From Actinomycetota bacterium (GTDB lineage Bacteria > Actinomycetota > Acidimicrobiia > Acidimicrobiales > Iamiaceae), in the NCBI GenBank assembly GCA_019639075.1, contig JAHBSO010000001.1:62001-126000 (forward strand): 64,000 nt of DNA, given 5' to 3'. Made by a program: the position numbers and the translations under genes. Below the pieces are notes generated by a model that did not search any database, was not told the DNA's origin, and saw only the letters and a list, made by a program, of their open reading frames with translations. Positions 15,898 through 23,787 of this stretch are shown piece by piece (the first letter of the stretch is position 1; each line of letters begins with the position of its first letter).

Positions 15898-16919
15898 GAC
15901 GAGACCTCCAGCGCACCGACACGCCGCATGAACTCGACGGCGTCGCGGAACGTGTCGGCCGTCGGGCGCCAGGTGACGCCGAGGTCCGCCAGGGTGGCCG
16001 AGTCGTCGGTCGGGACGCCGCAGGTCATCACGATCGCCGCCTCCTCCGACAGCGCCGCGAACGGGCCCAGGTCCTCGCCGGCGGCCCGCTGCTCGTCGAA
16101 CTGTCGGCCCATCGCGATGATCCCCTCGGCATCGATCTCCTGCGACGCCACCGGAACCCCGGCGCCCTCGCTCAACGCCTCGACCCACTCGGGCCAGGTG
16201 AGGAAGGCGCCGCCGGCGACGTAGCGACGGGGTCCCCGCCCCGGCTCGAGCGCCCGGGTGATGGCGACGGCCAGGTCGCGCACGTCGACGACGTTGGACC
16301 CGCCCGGCGGTGTGAGCATCAGGAGGCCCATGGCGGCGGCGATCGCGGCGAAGCTGCTGTTCAGGTGCGGGGAGGTCGGGCCGTAGACGCCGCCGATCGT
16401 GAAGCTGACGATCGGGGCGCCCTGCGCCTGCCAGTCCCGCACCAGCAGCTCGGCGCGGTGCTTGGACTCGCCGTAGCTCGACAGCGGCTCGGCGAGCGGG
16501 CTGTCCGGCGTGATCGCGGACCCGTCGTTGGGCAGGTGGGCCATCACCGACGACGTGTAGACGATCGGGTCGAGGCGCAGGTCCACCGCGGCGCCGATCA
16601 CGGTGCGCACGCCGTCGACGTTCGCCGTGCTCGTGGGACCGCTGCCACCGTCCACCCCGATCTCGGCCGCGGCGTGGACCACCGCGTCGCAGCCGTCGAG
16701 GGCGGCGGCGACCGCGGCCTCGTCGGTCATGTCGCCGACCGCCACCTCCACCTCGGTCGCATCGATCCCGTGGGGTTCGAGCGCCGCCGGCACCTTCTCG
16801 GGGTTCCTGGCGAGCACCCGCACCCGCTGGCCGTCGCGCACGAGCGCGGCCGTGACGTGCGAACCGACGAACCCGGTGGCCCCGGTCACGAGGACGCGTC
16901 GCTGGGGAGGGGTGGGCAT
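15894..16919 (-). CDS. NAD(P)-dependent epimerase / dihydroflavonol-4-reductase-like
   Basis: This 341-residue extended SDR has the N-terminal cofactor motif GATGFVGSH (about 13-21), a VHAAAE segment near residue 83 and the catalytic YGESKH (about 155) preceded by YTSSV. It acts on a sugar nucleotide, sterol or polyketide-like carbonyl; the sequence alone does not tell which. Coupling to a WS/DGAT suggests a role in lipid or alcohol metabolism. Confidence 0.87.
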   Translation of the reverse strand: MPTPPQRRVLVTGATGFVGSHVTAALVRDGQRVRVLARNPEKVPAALEPHGIDATEVEVAVGDMTDEAAVAAALDGCDAVVHAAAEIGVDGGSGPTSTANVDGVRTVIGAAVDLRLDPIVYTSSVMAHLPNDGSAITPDSPLAEPLSSYGESKHRAELLVRDWQAQGAPIVSFTIGGVYGPTSPHLNSSFAAIAAAMGLLMLTPPGGSNVVDVRDLAVAITRALEPGRGPRRYVAGGAFLTWPEWVEALSEGAGVPVASQEIDAEGIIAMGRQFDEQRAAGEDLGPFAALSEEAAIVMTCGVPTDDSATLADLGVTWRPTADTFRDAVEFMRRVGALEVSS

Positions 16920-17045
16920 CTGCGGTTCGCGTCCTTGGGGTCGGCGGCGGTGCGTTCACCAGGAGCATCGCGCCGTCGGCGGCTGCCCGCGTGGCGGATC
17001 GGGATGTGCCAAGGTCGGCCCGCCGGAAGGACCGGAGGAGGGGCG

Positions 17046-18113
17046 ATGACCGAGGACCGACCCATGCGGGTGGTGCAGTGGACGACGGGGAACATCGCGC
17101 GGCAGGCGGTGCGGGCGGTGCTCGGCCGGGCGGACCTCGAGCTCGTCGGCGCGTACGCGCACAGCGCCGACAAGGAGGGTCGCGACGTCGCCGACCTGTG
17201 CGGGCTCGACGCGGCGACCGGGATCACCGCCACCGGCGACGTCGACGCGCTCCTCGCGCTGGAACCCGACTGCGTCGTCTACGCGCCGCTGCACCCGGAC
17301 GTGGGCGAGCTCGTCCGGTTGCTCGGCGCGGGCGTGAACGTCGTGACCACGTCCGAGCTGCTCACCGGTCGGTGCCTCGACGTCGGCGAACGGGAGCGGA
17401 TCGAGGACGCGTGCGCCACCGGCGGCGCGACGCTGTTCGGCACCGGCATGAACCCGGGGTGGGCGCAGCTCCTGGCGGGCGTCGCGGCGGGGATCGGCCA
17501 GCGGGTGCGCCACGTGACGGTCTCGGAGTCGGTGGACGTGAGCCTGTTCGCCGGCGACGCGAACTTCGACGCCTTCGGTTGGGGCCGCCCCGCCGGCGAC
17601 CCGGGCCACGCCGCCGACGTCGAGGCCGCGACGCGGACCTTCTCCGAGGGGGCGGAGGTCCTGGCCCGCATCCTCGGCATCGACGACCCCGAGCTGCGGT
17701 GCACCGTCGCGTTCGCCCACGCGACCGCCGACCTCGACCTCCCCGGCCGCCCGATCGCGGCCGGGACCGTCGCGGGGATCGACCTGCGGTGGGAGGTGCT
17801 GATCGACGGTCGGGCCGTGGCCGAGCTGCACTCCCGGTTCGTGATGGGCAAGGACCTCGACACCGGCTGGACCGTCGATCACGGCTACCGGATCGACGTC
17901 GACGGGGACCCGCGGATCACCCTCAGGGTCGAGATCTGGCCGGACCTGGACGACCTGTCGGCGCTCACGGTGGAGGAGATGCACGCCATCGGGATGCGCA
18001 TCTCCGCCACCCCTGCCGTGAACGCCATCCCGGCGGTGTGCCGCGCCGCGCCCGGCATCCGCAGCTACGCCGACCTGCCGGTGCCGAGCGCGAACCTGGG
18101 CGCGGGCCGATGA
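17046..18113 (+). CDS. Dihydrodipicolinate reductase-like NAD(P)-dependent dehydrogenase
   Basis: This 355-residue protein has the N-terminal Rossmann motif WTTGNIARQAVRAVL (about 12-26), then VYAPLHPDVGEL and VVTTSELLTG. This layout is typical of the DapB-N family proteins of mycobacteria and of diaminopentanoate-type dehydrogenases. The GTGMNPGW motif near residue 140 is conserved in that group. Start ATG 17046 has GGAGGAGG upstream; the frame is open to 16991. A lysine-biosynthesis role is unlikely, because the catalytic HHxxK of true DapB is not visible. The gene overlaps the following SDR by ATGA, so they probably share a catabolic pathway. Confidence 0.82.
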   Translation: MTEDRPMRVVQWTTGNIARQAVRAVLGRADLELVGAYAHSADKEGRDVADLCGLDAATGITATGDVDALLALEPDCVVYAPLHPDVGELVRLLGAGVNVVTTSELLTGRCLDVGERERIEDACATGGATLFGTGMNPGWAQLLAGVAAGIGQRVRHVTVSESVDVSLFAGDANFDAFGWGRPAGDPGHAADVEAATRTFSEGAEVLARILGIDDPELRCTVAFAHATADLDLPGRPIAAGTVAGIDLRWEVLIDGRAVAELHSRFVMGKDLDTGWTVDHGYRIDVDGDPRITLRVEIWPDLDDLSALTVEEMHAIGMRISATPAVNAIPAVCRAAPGIRSYADLPVPSANLGAGR

Positions 18114-19036
18114 CCGGCCCGGGTGGTGCGCTGGCGGGGCGACGGGTGGTCGTGGCCGGGGCGAGCATGGGGATCGGACGGGCGGTCGCGGTGCGGTGCG
18201 CCGATGAGGGGGCGTCGGTGGTGGTGGGCGCCCGTGGTCGGGACTCGCTGGACGACGCGGTGGCGGCGGTGGCCGCGGTCGCCGTCGACGGCGCCGAGGT
18301 GCTCGGCGTGGCCGGGTCGATCGCCGACCACGACATCGCCGGTCGGCTGGTCGGAACCGCCGTCGAAGTGCTCGGTGGCGTCGACGTGCTGATCAACTGC
18401 GCGGGCATCGCGGAGCCGGTCGGGTCGTCGATCCTCGACATCGACCCGTCCGATTGGCAGGAGCTGATCGACGTCCACCTCACCGGCACGTTCAACACCT
18501 GTCAGCACGCGGCCCGGGTGATGGTCGACCAGGGCCGTGGCGCCATCGTCAACACCAGCTCGCACGCCTTCCTCGGGATGTACGGCGGCACCGGCTACCC
18601 GGCCGGCAAGGGCGGGACCAACAGCCTGACCTTCGCCATCGCCGCCGAGCTGGCCGAGCACGGCGTGCGGGCGAACGCGGTCTGCCCCGGCGGCCGGACC
18701 CGGCTGTCGACCGGTCCGGAGTTCGAGGCCCACGTCGAACGGCTGCACGCCCGGGGGCTGCTCGACGACACCATGCGGGAGGCCTCGCTGTCGCCGGCCC
18801 CGCCCGAGCACGTCGCCGCGCTGTACGCGTTCCTCGCCAGCGAGGCCTCGGCGCCGGTGACCGGCGAGCTCTTCTGGGGGGCCGGGCCGTTCGCCGGCCG
18901 GTTCCCGGCCCCGTCCATGACCGTCGAGGTCGTACGCGACCCCGAGGCGCCACCGGCGTCGATCGCCGAGCTGGCCTCGGCGTTCGGCACGGGGCCCGGG
19001 CCCGGCTCCGACGAGATCGTCACACCCCCTGGGTAG
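18110..19036 (+). CDS. Short-chain dehydrogenase/reductase
   Basis: This 308-residue classical SDR has GASMGIG (about 18-24), NCAGIAE (about 96), NTSSH and the catalytic YPAGK (about 160). It has a C-terminal extension of about 50 residues rich in Ala/Pro beyond the usual GELFWGAG end. ATG overlaps the TGA of the preceding dehydrogenase. The specific substrate is unknown. Confidence 0.9.
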   Translation: MTGPGGALAGRRVVVAGASMGIGRAVAVRCADEGASVVVGARGRDSLDDAVAAVAAVAVDGAEVLGVAGSIADHDIAGRLVGTAVEVLGGVDVLINCAGIAEPVGSSILDIDPSDWQELIDVHLTGTFNTCQHAARVMVDQGRGAIVNTSSHAFLGMYGGTGYPAGKGGTNSLTFAIAAELAEHGVRANAVCPGGRTRLSTGPEFEAHVERLHARGLLDDTMREASLSPAPPEHVAALYAFLASEASAPVTGELFWGAGPFAGRFPAPSMTVEVVRDPEAPPASIAELASAFGTGPGPGSDEIVTPPG

Positions 19037-19039
19037 GTT
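19034..19039 (+). promoter_or_regulatory. -10-like TAGGTT before the HNH gene
   Basis: TAGGTT uses the SDR stop codon as its first three bases and lies 41 bases before ATG 19081. No good ribosome site follows. Confidence 0.3.
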
Positions 19040-19080
19040 GCGGTGAGGAGTTCGGCGGCGGTGGAAAGGCGGCCTCATCG

Positions 19081-20502
19081 ATGGACCAGACGGTGGACGA
19101 GACGACGGTGGCGGGTGGGGCCGGAGCGCCCGGGTTCATGGCGCGGGTCGACGCGGTGCAGGCGCGGGTGGCCGAGGTCGCCGGGGTGCTGCACGGGGGA
19201 TACGGCGCGCTGGTCGAGCTGACCGGCGAGGCGCTCGACCACGATCTCTGGGGCGGGTGGGGTCTCCACTCGCCGGCGCAGTGGTTGGCGTGGCGGTCGG
19301 GTCTGTCGATCGCCCGGGCCCGTCAGATCGTGGCGATCGCCCGTCGCCGCCGGGAGGTGCCCACGGCGGTGGCCGCCCTGGTGGCGGGCGAGCTGTCGCT
19401 CGACCAGGTGCGGATCATCGCCGCGCACGTGCCGTCGCGCTTCGAGGCGTCGGCATCGCTGCTGGCCCGCGACATGACCGTGGCCCAGATGGAGCGGACC
19501 ATGCCCCGCCACTTCTTCGATGAGGAGGACGACGACGAGCCCGTGCCGGATCCGCCGGGGGACGAGACGCCACCATCACCCCGGCCGCCGCCGGCCGAGG
19601 AGGCCGCGCAGGCCACGGCCAACGAGGACCGCCGGCGGGCGTCGTGGTGGTGGGACGACCGGTCCTGCGGCCACCTGTCGGCCACGTTGCCGACCGACGA
19701 GGCGATCGTGCTGGAAGCAGCGTTGAAGGCCGCCCGCGCCGACCTCTACACCGAGCGTCGGGCCGAGGTGCCGGCGGGGGAGCGGGTGCCGTGGATCGGT
19801 GAGGCCGAGGTCGTGCTGCACCTGGCCCGCACCTACCTGGCGGGCGGTCGTTCTGCTCGGCCGGGTGCGGACCGGTACCTGGTCAACGCCCATCTCGACC
19901 ACGATCGTGACGGCACGCCGCGCCTGCGGGGCCATCTCGCCGCCGTGCTGCCCGACGCGCTGCGCCGCCTGGTGTGCTGCGACGCGGACGTGCGCCCGGT
20001 GTGGGAACGGGAGGGCACGGCCCTGAGCGTCGGGCGGGCCGAGCGGATCGTGCCCGACCGGGCCCGGCGGCTCATCGAGCACCGCGACGGCGGCTGCGTC
20101 GTCCCCGGCTGCACCCGTCGCACGGGCCTCGACGTCCACCACGTCGTCCACTGGGAGGACGGCGGACGGACCGACACGTCGAACCTCTGTTGTCTGTGCC
20201 GCAAGCACCACCGACAACACCACCTCGGGCTGCTGGGCATCACCGGCGACGCCGACGTGCCCGGTGGCCTCGTGGTGACCGACCGGTGGGACCGGCCGAT
20301 GGCGGCGGCCGGTCGACCGGTCGCGGTGCCCGACGGTGCGTCGCCCGAGCGGGCGGCGGGAGATCGTGGCATGCCGGTGCCGGACTACCGACCGGCGTCG
20401 GGTGAACGGATGTCGGTGCGGGACTTCTTCGTCCCGCCGGACGCTCAGCTCTTCGGTTCGAGCACGAAGACCGGGATCCGTCGGTCGGTCGACGCCTGGT
20501 AG
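19081..20502 (+). CDS. HNH endonuclease with DUF222 (13E12 repeat family)
   Basis: This 473-residue protein carries an N-terminal helical DUF222 domain (about 20-330; LARQIVAIARRRREVP and LSLDQVRIIAAH are typical). A C-terminal HNH nuclease domain follows (about 340-395; CVVPGCTRRTGLDVHHVVHWEDGG, then SNLCCLCRKHH) with two zinc-ribbon-like cysteine pairs. An acidic, proline-rich linker interrupts DUF222 near residue 150. Such genes are multicopy in actinomycete genomes and are often linked to mobile DNA, but no intein, intron or direct repeats are visible here. The last 58 bp overlap the convergent Ddn-like gene. Confidence 0.9.
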   Translation: MDQTVDETTVAGGAGAPGFMARVDAVQARVAEVAGVLHGGYGALVELTGEALDHDLWGGWGLHSPAQWLAWRSGLSIARARQIVAIARRRREVPTAVAALVAGELSLDQVRIIAAHVPSRFEASASLLARDMTVAQMERTMPRHFFDEEDDDEPVPDPPGDETPPSPRPPPAEEAAQATANEDRRRASWWWDDRSCGHLSATLPTDEAIVLEAALKAARADLYTERRAEVPAGERVPWIGEAEVVLHLARTYLAGGRSARPGADRYLVNAHLDHDRDGTPRLRGHLAAVLPDALRRLVCCDADVRPVWEREGTALSVGRAERIVPDRARRLIEHRDGGCVVPGCTRRTGLDVHHVVHWEDGGRTDTSNLCCLCRKHHRQHHLGLLGITGDADVPGGLVVTDRWDRPMAAAGRPVAVPDGASPERAAGDRGMPVPDYRPASGERMSVRDFFVPPDAQLFGSSTKTGIRRSVDAW

Positions 20503-20888
20503 TCGTCGTAGTTCGGCCAGACCTGCATCGCGCGGGCCCACCACTCGGCACGCTCGTCGCCGTCGACCTCGCGCGCCGTGAGGTCGACGACGTCCGGGCC
20601 GTCCTGCACGCGCGCCACACCGTGGGCCCGCAGGTTGTGGACCCAGTTCGGGTTGGTGGGCGCCCCGCCCTGCGAGCCGATCACCGCGTAGGACCCGGCC
20701 TCGTCGGTCACCCGGACGAGCGGGGTCTTGCGGACCTTCCCCGACTTCGCCCCGACGGACCAGAGGATCATCCACTGGTCGCCCACGAGGGCGCTGGGCT
20801 CGGCGCCGGCGGAGCGCTCGTAGAGGGCGACCTCCTCGGCGATCGGCTCCCAAGGGCTCGGTTCGTACTCGGCGTCGAAGGCGGTCAT
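20445..20888 (-). CDS. F420-dependent nitroreductase-like protein (Ddn family)
   Basis: This 147-residue split-barrel protein matches the deazaflavin-dependent nitroreductases of mycobacteria. It shows GAKSGKVRKTPLVRV (about 50-64), a conserved VIGSQGGAPTNPNWVHNL motif and YQASTDRRIPVFVLEP at the end. It probably uses reduced F420 to act on quinones or other low-potential acceptors in the cytoplasm. It is the last gene of a minus-strand run after the SDR, but has its own TAGGGT promoter-like hexamer. Confidence 0.9.
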   Translation of the reverse strand: MTAFDAEYEPSPWEPIAEEVALYERSAGAEPSALVGDQWMILWSVGAKSGKVRKTPLVRVTDEAGSYAVIGSQGGAPTNPNWVHNLRAHGVARVQDGPDVVDLTAREVDGDERAEWWARAMQVWPNYDDYQASTDRRIPVFVLEPKS

Positions 20889-20896
20889 GGTCCGGG

Positions 20897-20902
20897 ACCC
20901 TA
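20897..20902 (-). promoter_or_regulatory. -10-like TAGGGT
   Basis: TAGGGT (minus strand) ends eight bases before the Ddn-like ATG at 20888. Confidence 0.5.
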
Positions 20903-20909
20903 CGCCGCG

Positions 20910-21692
20910 TCAGGCACCGACGATCCCGAGGATGTCGGGGTAGCGCATGATGTGCGCGCCGCCGTCGACCAGTTGCAGCGTGCCCGAGACGTAGGCGGCG
21001 TCGTCGGAGGCCAGGAACGCGGTGACCGCGGCGATGTCATCGGGCGTGCCGTGCCGGCCGAGCGGGGTGTTCTCGACGTAGCCGTCGACGATCTCCGGCA
21101 GCAGGAACGCGCCCTCGGTGAGCGCGGTGCGCACGAACCCGGGCCCGACCGCGTTGACCCGGATCCCCCGGGGCCCGAGCTCGAGGGCGGCCACCTGCAC
21201 CAACATGGCGACCCCGGCCTTCGATGCGCAGTACGCGGCCATGCCCGTCCCGGCCTGCACCGCGTTGAGCGAGGCCGTCACGATGATCGATCCGCCGCGG
21301 TCCATGACCCGCCCGGCGTGCTTCACGAGCAGGAACGGTCCGGTGAGGTTCACGTCGAGGACCTTCGACCACTCGGCGAGGTCGGCGTCGACGATGCGTT
21401 GCGCCGAGCCGATGCCGGCGTTGGCGAACGCCACGTCGAGCCGGCCGAAGCGCTCCACCGCAGTGGCGACCAGCGCGGTGACGTCCTCCTCGTTCGAGGC
21501 GTCGCCCTCCACGACCTCCACGGCGTCGCCCACCTCGGCGGCGAGGTCCGCCAGACCGGCCCCGTCGCGGTCACCGACGACCACCCGGGCCCCCTCGGCG
21601 ACGAAGCGCAGCACCGACGCCCGCCCGATGCCCGACGCCCCGCCGGTGACGACCGCGACCTTCCCGCTGAGCCGTTCGTTCGAAGTGGACAC
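20910..21692 (-). CDS. Short-chain dehydrogenase/reductase
   Basis: This 260-residue classical SDR has TGGASGIG (about 16-23), NAGIG, catalytic Ser in VTASLN and YCASKAG (about 156-162), and ends with the usual YVSGTLQLVDGG. GTG 21692 is preceded by GGAGG. It lies 12 bp after the zinc alcohol dehydrogenase on the same strand, so the two are likely co-expressed. Confidence 0.92.
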   Translation of the reverse strand: MSTSNERLSGKVAVVTGGASGIGRASVLRFVAEGARVVVGDRDGAGLADLAAEVGDAVEVVEGDASNEEDVTALVATAVERFGRLDVAFANAGIGSAQRIVDADLAEWSKVLDVNLTGPFLLVKHAGRVMDRGGSIIVTASLNAVQAGTGMAAYCASKAGVAMLVQVAALELGPRGIRVNAVGPGFVRTALTEGAFLLPEIVDGYVENTPLGRHGTPDDIAAVTAFLASDDAAYVSGTLQLVDGGAHIMRYPDILGIVGA

Positions 21693-21704
21693 GGTGACCT
21701 CCGG

Positions 21705-22691
21705 TCAGGCGAGGGCGGGATCGATGACGACCTTGAGGTCGTCGGGGTCGGGGGCGTCGAGGGTCGCTTCGAGGTCGGCGAGCGAGGCCGTCCGGGTGAC
21801 GAGGGGCGACGGGTCGATGCTCCCGTCGGCGAACGCCTCGACGACCGCCCGGAACTCCGCCGGCCGGTAGTAGACGGCGAAGGCGATCGTCAGCTCCTTC
21901 AGCAGGGGCACGATCGGCAGGTACGTGTCGGCGACGTCGCAGACACCGGCCACCACGATGCGGCCCCGGGTGCGGACGGCGGCGCACGCTGCGTCGAGGA
22001 GTCCGGGCTTGCCGACGCAGTCGACGACGACGTCGTAGGGGCCGCCGAGGTCGTCGGCGGTCGGGTCGACCGTCGCGGTCGCGCCGAACGCGGCGGCCCG
22101 CTCGCGCCGGGACGCGGCCGGGTCCGAGACGGTGATCGCCTCGGCGCCGAGACGAGCGGCCCAGGTGGTCGTGGTCATGCCGACCGGACCGCCGCCCACC
22201 ACGAGCACCCGGGCCCCGGGGGTGACGGCGGCGGCGTGGGCGGTGTGGAGCCCGACGGCGTACGGCTCCACCAGCGGGCCGAACCCGCCCGGCACGGCGT
22301 CGGGCAGCGCGAACGCGTGGTCGGCGCTGATGCGCACCAGCTCGGCGAACCCGCCCGGCGCCCCGCCGAGGCCGACGAGCGCGGCGTCGGTGCAGTGGGC
22401 GACGTCGCCGTCCTCGCACCACCGGCAACGGCCGCACGAGAACACCGGGAGCGCCGCGGCCCGCATCCCCACGCTCCACCGGTCGGCGGCCGCGGCGCCG
22501 ACGGCGACCACCTCGCCGGCCAGCTCGTGGCCCATGACCGTGCCCTCCGGCATCGCCGGACGGGCCTTCACGTCGGACCCGCAGATACCGCACCCTGCCA
22601 CGCGGAGGACGATGTCGTCGGGGCCCGGGACCGGGTCGTCGATCCGTTCGACGGCGATGGTCCCGGTCGGGCCGAGGACGGCGGCTCTCAC
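21705..22691 (-). CDS. Zinc-dependent alcohol dehydrogenase (MDR family)
   Basis: This 328-residue medium-chain dehydrogenase has catalytic zinc ligands in CGICGSD and GHELAG, the structural zinc set CGRCRWCEDGDVAHC and the Rossmann motif VVGGGPVGM. I chose GTG 22691 over the more upstream frame because TACCTT ends exactly six bases before it. The promoter then lies inside the end of the oxygenase gene. It probably oxidises a polyol or secondary alcohol with NAD(P). Confidence 0.9.
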   Translation of the reverse strand: MRAAVLGPTGTIAVERIDDPVPGPDDIVLRVAGCGICGSDVKARPAMPEGTVMGHELAGEVVAVGAAAADRWSVGMRAAALPVFSCGRCRWCEDGDVAHCTDAALVGLGGAPGGFAELVRISADHAFALPDAVPGGFGPLVEPYAVGLHTAHAAAVTPGARVLVVGGGPVGMTTTTWAARLGAEAITVSDPAASRRERAAAFGATATVDPTADDLGGPYDVVVDCVGKPGLLDAACAAVRTRGRIVVAGVCDVADTYLPIVPLLKELTIAFAVYYRPAEFRAVVEAFADGSIDPSPLVTRTASLADLEATLDAPDPDDLKVVIDPALA

Positions 22692-22695
22692 GGCG

Positions 22696-23739
22696 TCAAG
22701 GTAGGTCAGGGGTGGGGGAGCCGCCACCGTCCAGGACGTCGGCCCCGAGCGCCGGGAACACCTTCGCCACCTTGGCGGTGAGGTAATCGCCGTAGGTGCC
22801 CTGCCACTCGTGGACGCTGGCCCCGTCCCAACGCGATGCCCGGTCGTCGTCGGGAGCCGGGTCGGTCAGCGGCAGCGCGGCCACCTCGGCGTCCCACGAC
22901 GGATCGAAGAAGAACGGGATCGAGATGCGGTCGTCCCGGCCGCCGTCCGCCGCGGTCGTCGACCGGACGCGGTGCGGTGTCGAGCGGTACCGGCCCCCGG
23001 TCATGCGGTCCAGCATGTCGCCGAGGTTCACCACGAACGACCCGTCGACCGAAGGGACGGGGATCCAGCCGTCGGCGGTGCGCACCTCGAGTCCCGGGCG
23101 GCCGTCGTGGGCCAGGATCGTCACCAGCCCGTAGTCGGTGTGCTCTCCGACGCCCCAGTCCTCGTCACCGTCACCCGGCGGGTAGCGGAACAGGCGCAGC
23201 AGGACGGTCGGCTCGGCGGTCAGGTGCTCGTCGAACCACGACGGGGTCAGCCCGAGCCCGACGCCGATGGCCCGCACCAGCAGGTGGCCCAGACCGGTCA
23301 TGGCATCGATCCAGTCGTCGACCGCGCCTCGCAGCGCCGGGAGCAGATCGTCGGGCAGCAGGTTGGGGCCGTGCAGGGGCAGCCCCGCCCGCACGCGCGG
23401 GTCGTCGGGGCCGAGGTCCTCGCCGAGGTAGAGCCCCTCCTTGCGGTCGGCGCGCCCGGACGTCAGCTCACCGCCCTCGGGGAACCAACCGCGCCAGGCC
23501 CGCCCGCCGCGGGCCATGGCCACCGTCTCCTTCGCCGCGGTCGGAAGCGCGAAGAACGAACGGGCCTCGGCATCGAGACGCCGGTACCGCTCGGGGTCGA
23601 TCCCGTGGCCCGTGACCAGGAAGAAGCCCGAGGCCCGGCAGGCGCCGTCGATCGCCGCCGCGGTCGCCCGGGCGGCACCGCCGGTCACGTCCGGGTCGGC
23701 GCGCAGGGCCGACACGTCGATCACTGGCATCTCGGTCAT
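22696..23739 (-). CDS. 2-oxoglutarate/Fe(II) dioxygenase (isopenicillin N synthase-like)
   Basis: This 347-residue protein contains the N-terminal DIOX_N region (IDVSALRAD, GFFLVTGHGID) and the jelly-roll with the Fe(II) triad: HTD in GEHTDYG (about 212-214) and a distal His in TPHRV. The 2OG-binding arginine lies in DRISIPFF. Its substrate is unknown; related enzymes hydroxylate or cyclise amino acids, hormones or nucleobases. It heads a minus-strand run with an alcohol dehydrogenase and an SDR, so its product may be oxidised further by them. Confidence 0.9.
   Translation of the reverse strand: MTEMPVIDVSALRADPDVTGGAARATAAAIDGACRASGFFLVTGHGIDPERYRRLDAEARSFFALPTAAKETVAMARGGRAWRGWFPEGGELTSGRADRKEGLYLGEDLGPDDPRVRAGLPLHGPNLLPDDLLPALRGAVDDWIDAMTGLGHLLVRAIGVGLGLTPSWFDEHLTAEPTVLLRLFRYPPGDGDEDWGVGEHTDYGLVTILAHDGRPGLEVRTADGWIPVPSVDGSFVVNLGDMLDRMTGGRYRSTPHRVRSTTAADGGRDDRISIPFFFDPSWDAEVAALPLTDPAPDDDRASRWDGASVHEWQGTYGDYLTAKVAKVFPALGADVLDGGGSPTPDLP
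22698..22703 (-). promoter_or_regulatory. -10-like TACCTT of the alcohol dehydrogenase
   Basis: TACCTT on the minus strand ends six bases before GTG 22691 and overlaps the oxygenase stop codon. Confidence 0.5.
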
Positions 23740-23745
23740 CGTCGG

Positions 23746-23751
23746 AGTCTC
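23746..23751 (-). promoter_or_regulatory. -10-like GAGACT of the oxygenase
   Basis: GAGACT on the minus strand ends six bases before ATG 23739. It is the mirror partner of the identical hexamer at 23776-23781. Confidence 0.45.
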
Positions 23752-23775
23752 CCACCGCGGGCCGTTCCCAGCCGC

Positions 23776-23781
23776 GAGACT
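23776..23781 (+). promoter_or_regulatory. -10-like GAGACT of the PAP2/pseudokinase/YbhN fusion
   Basis: GAGACT ends six bases before GTG 23788. The two divergent hexamers are 24 bp apart in a 48-bp intergenic region. Confidence 0.45.
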
Positions 23782-23787
23782 GCCCGG

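Noticed and set aside
19081-20502. Mobile element around the HNH/DUF222 gene
   Set aside because: No flanking direct or inverted repeats, transposase, integrase or split host gene are visible.
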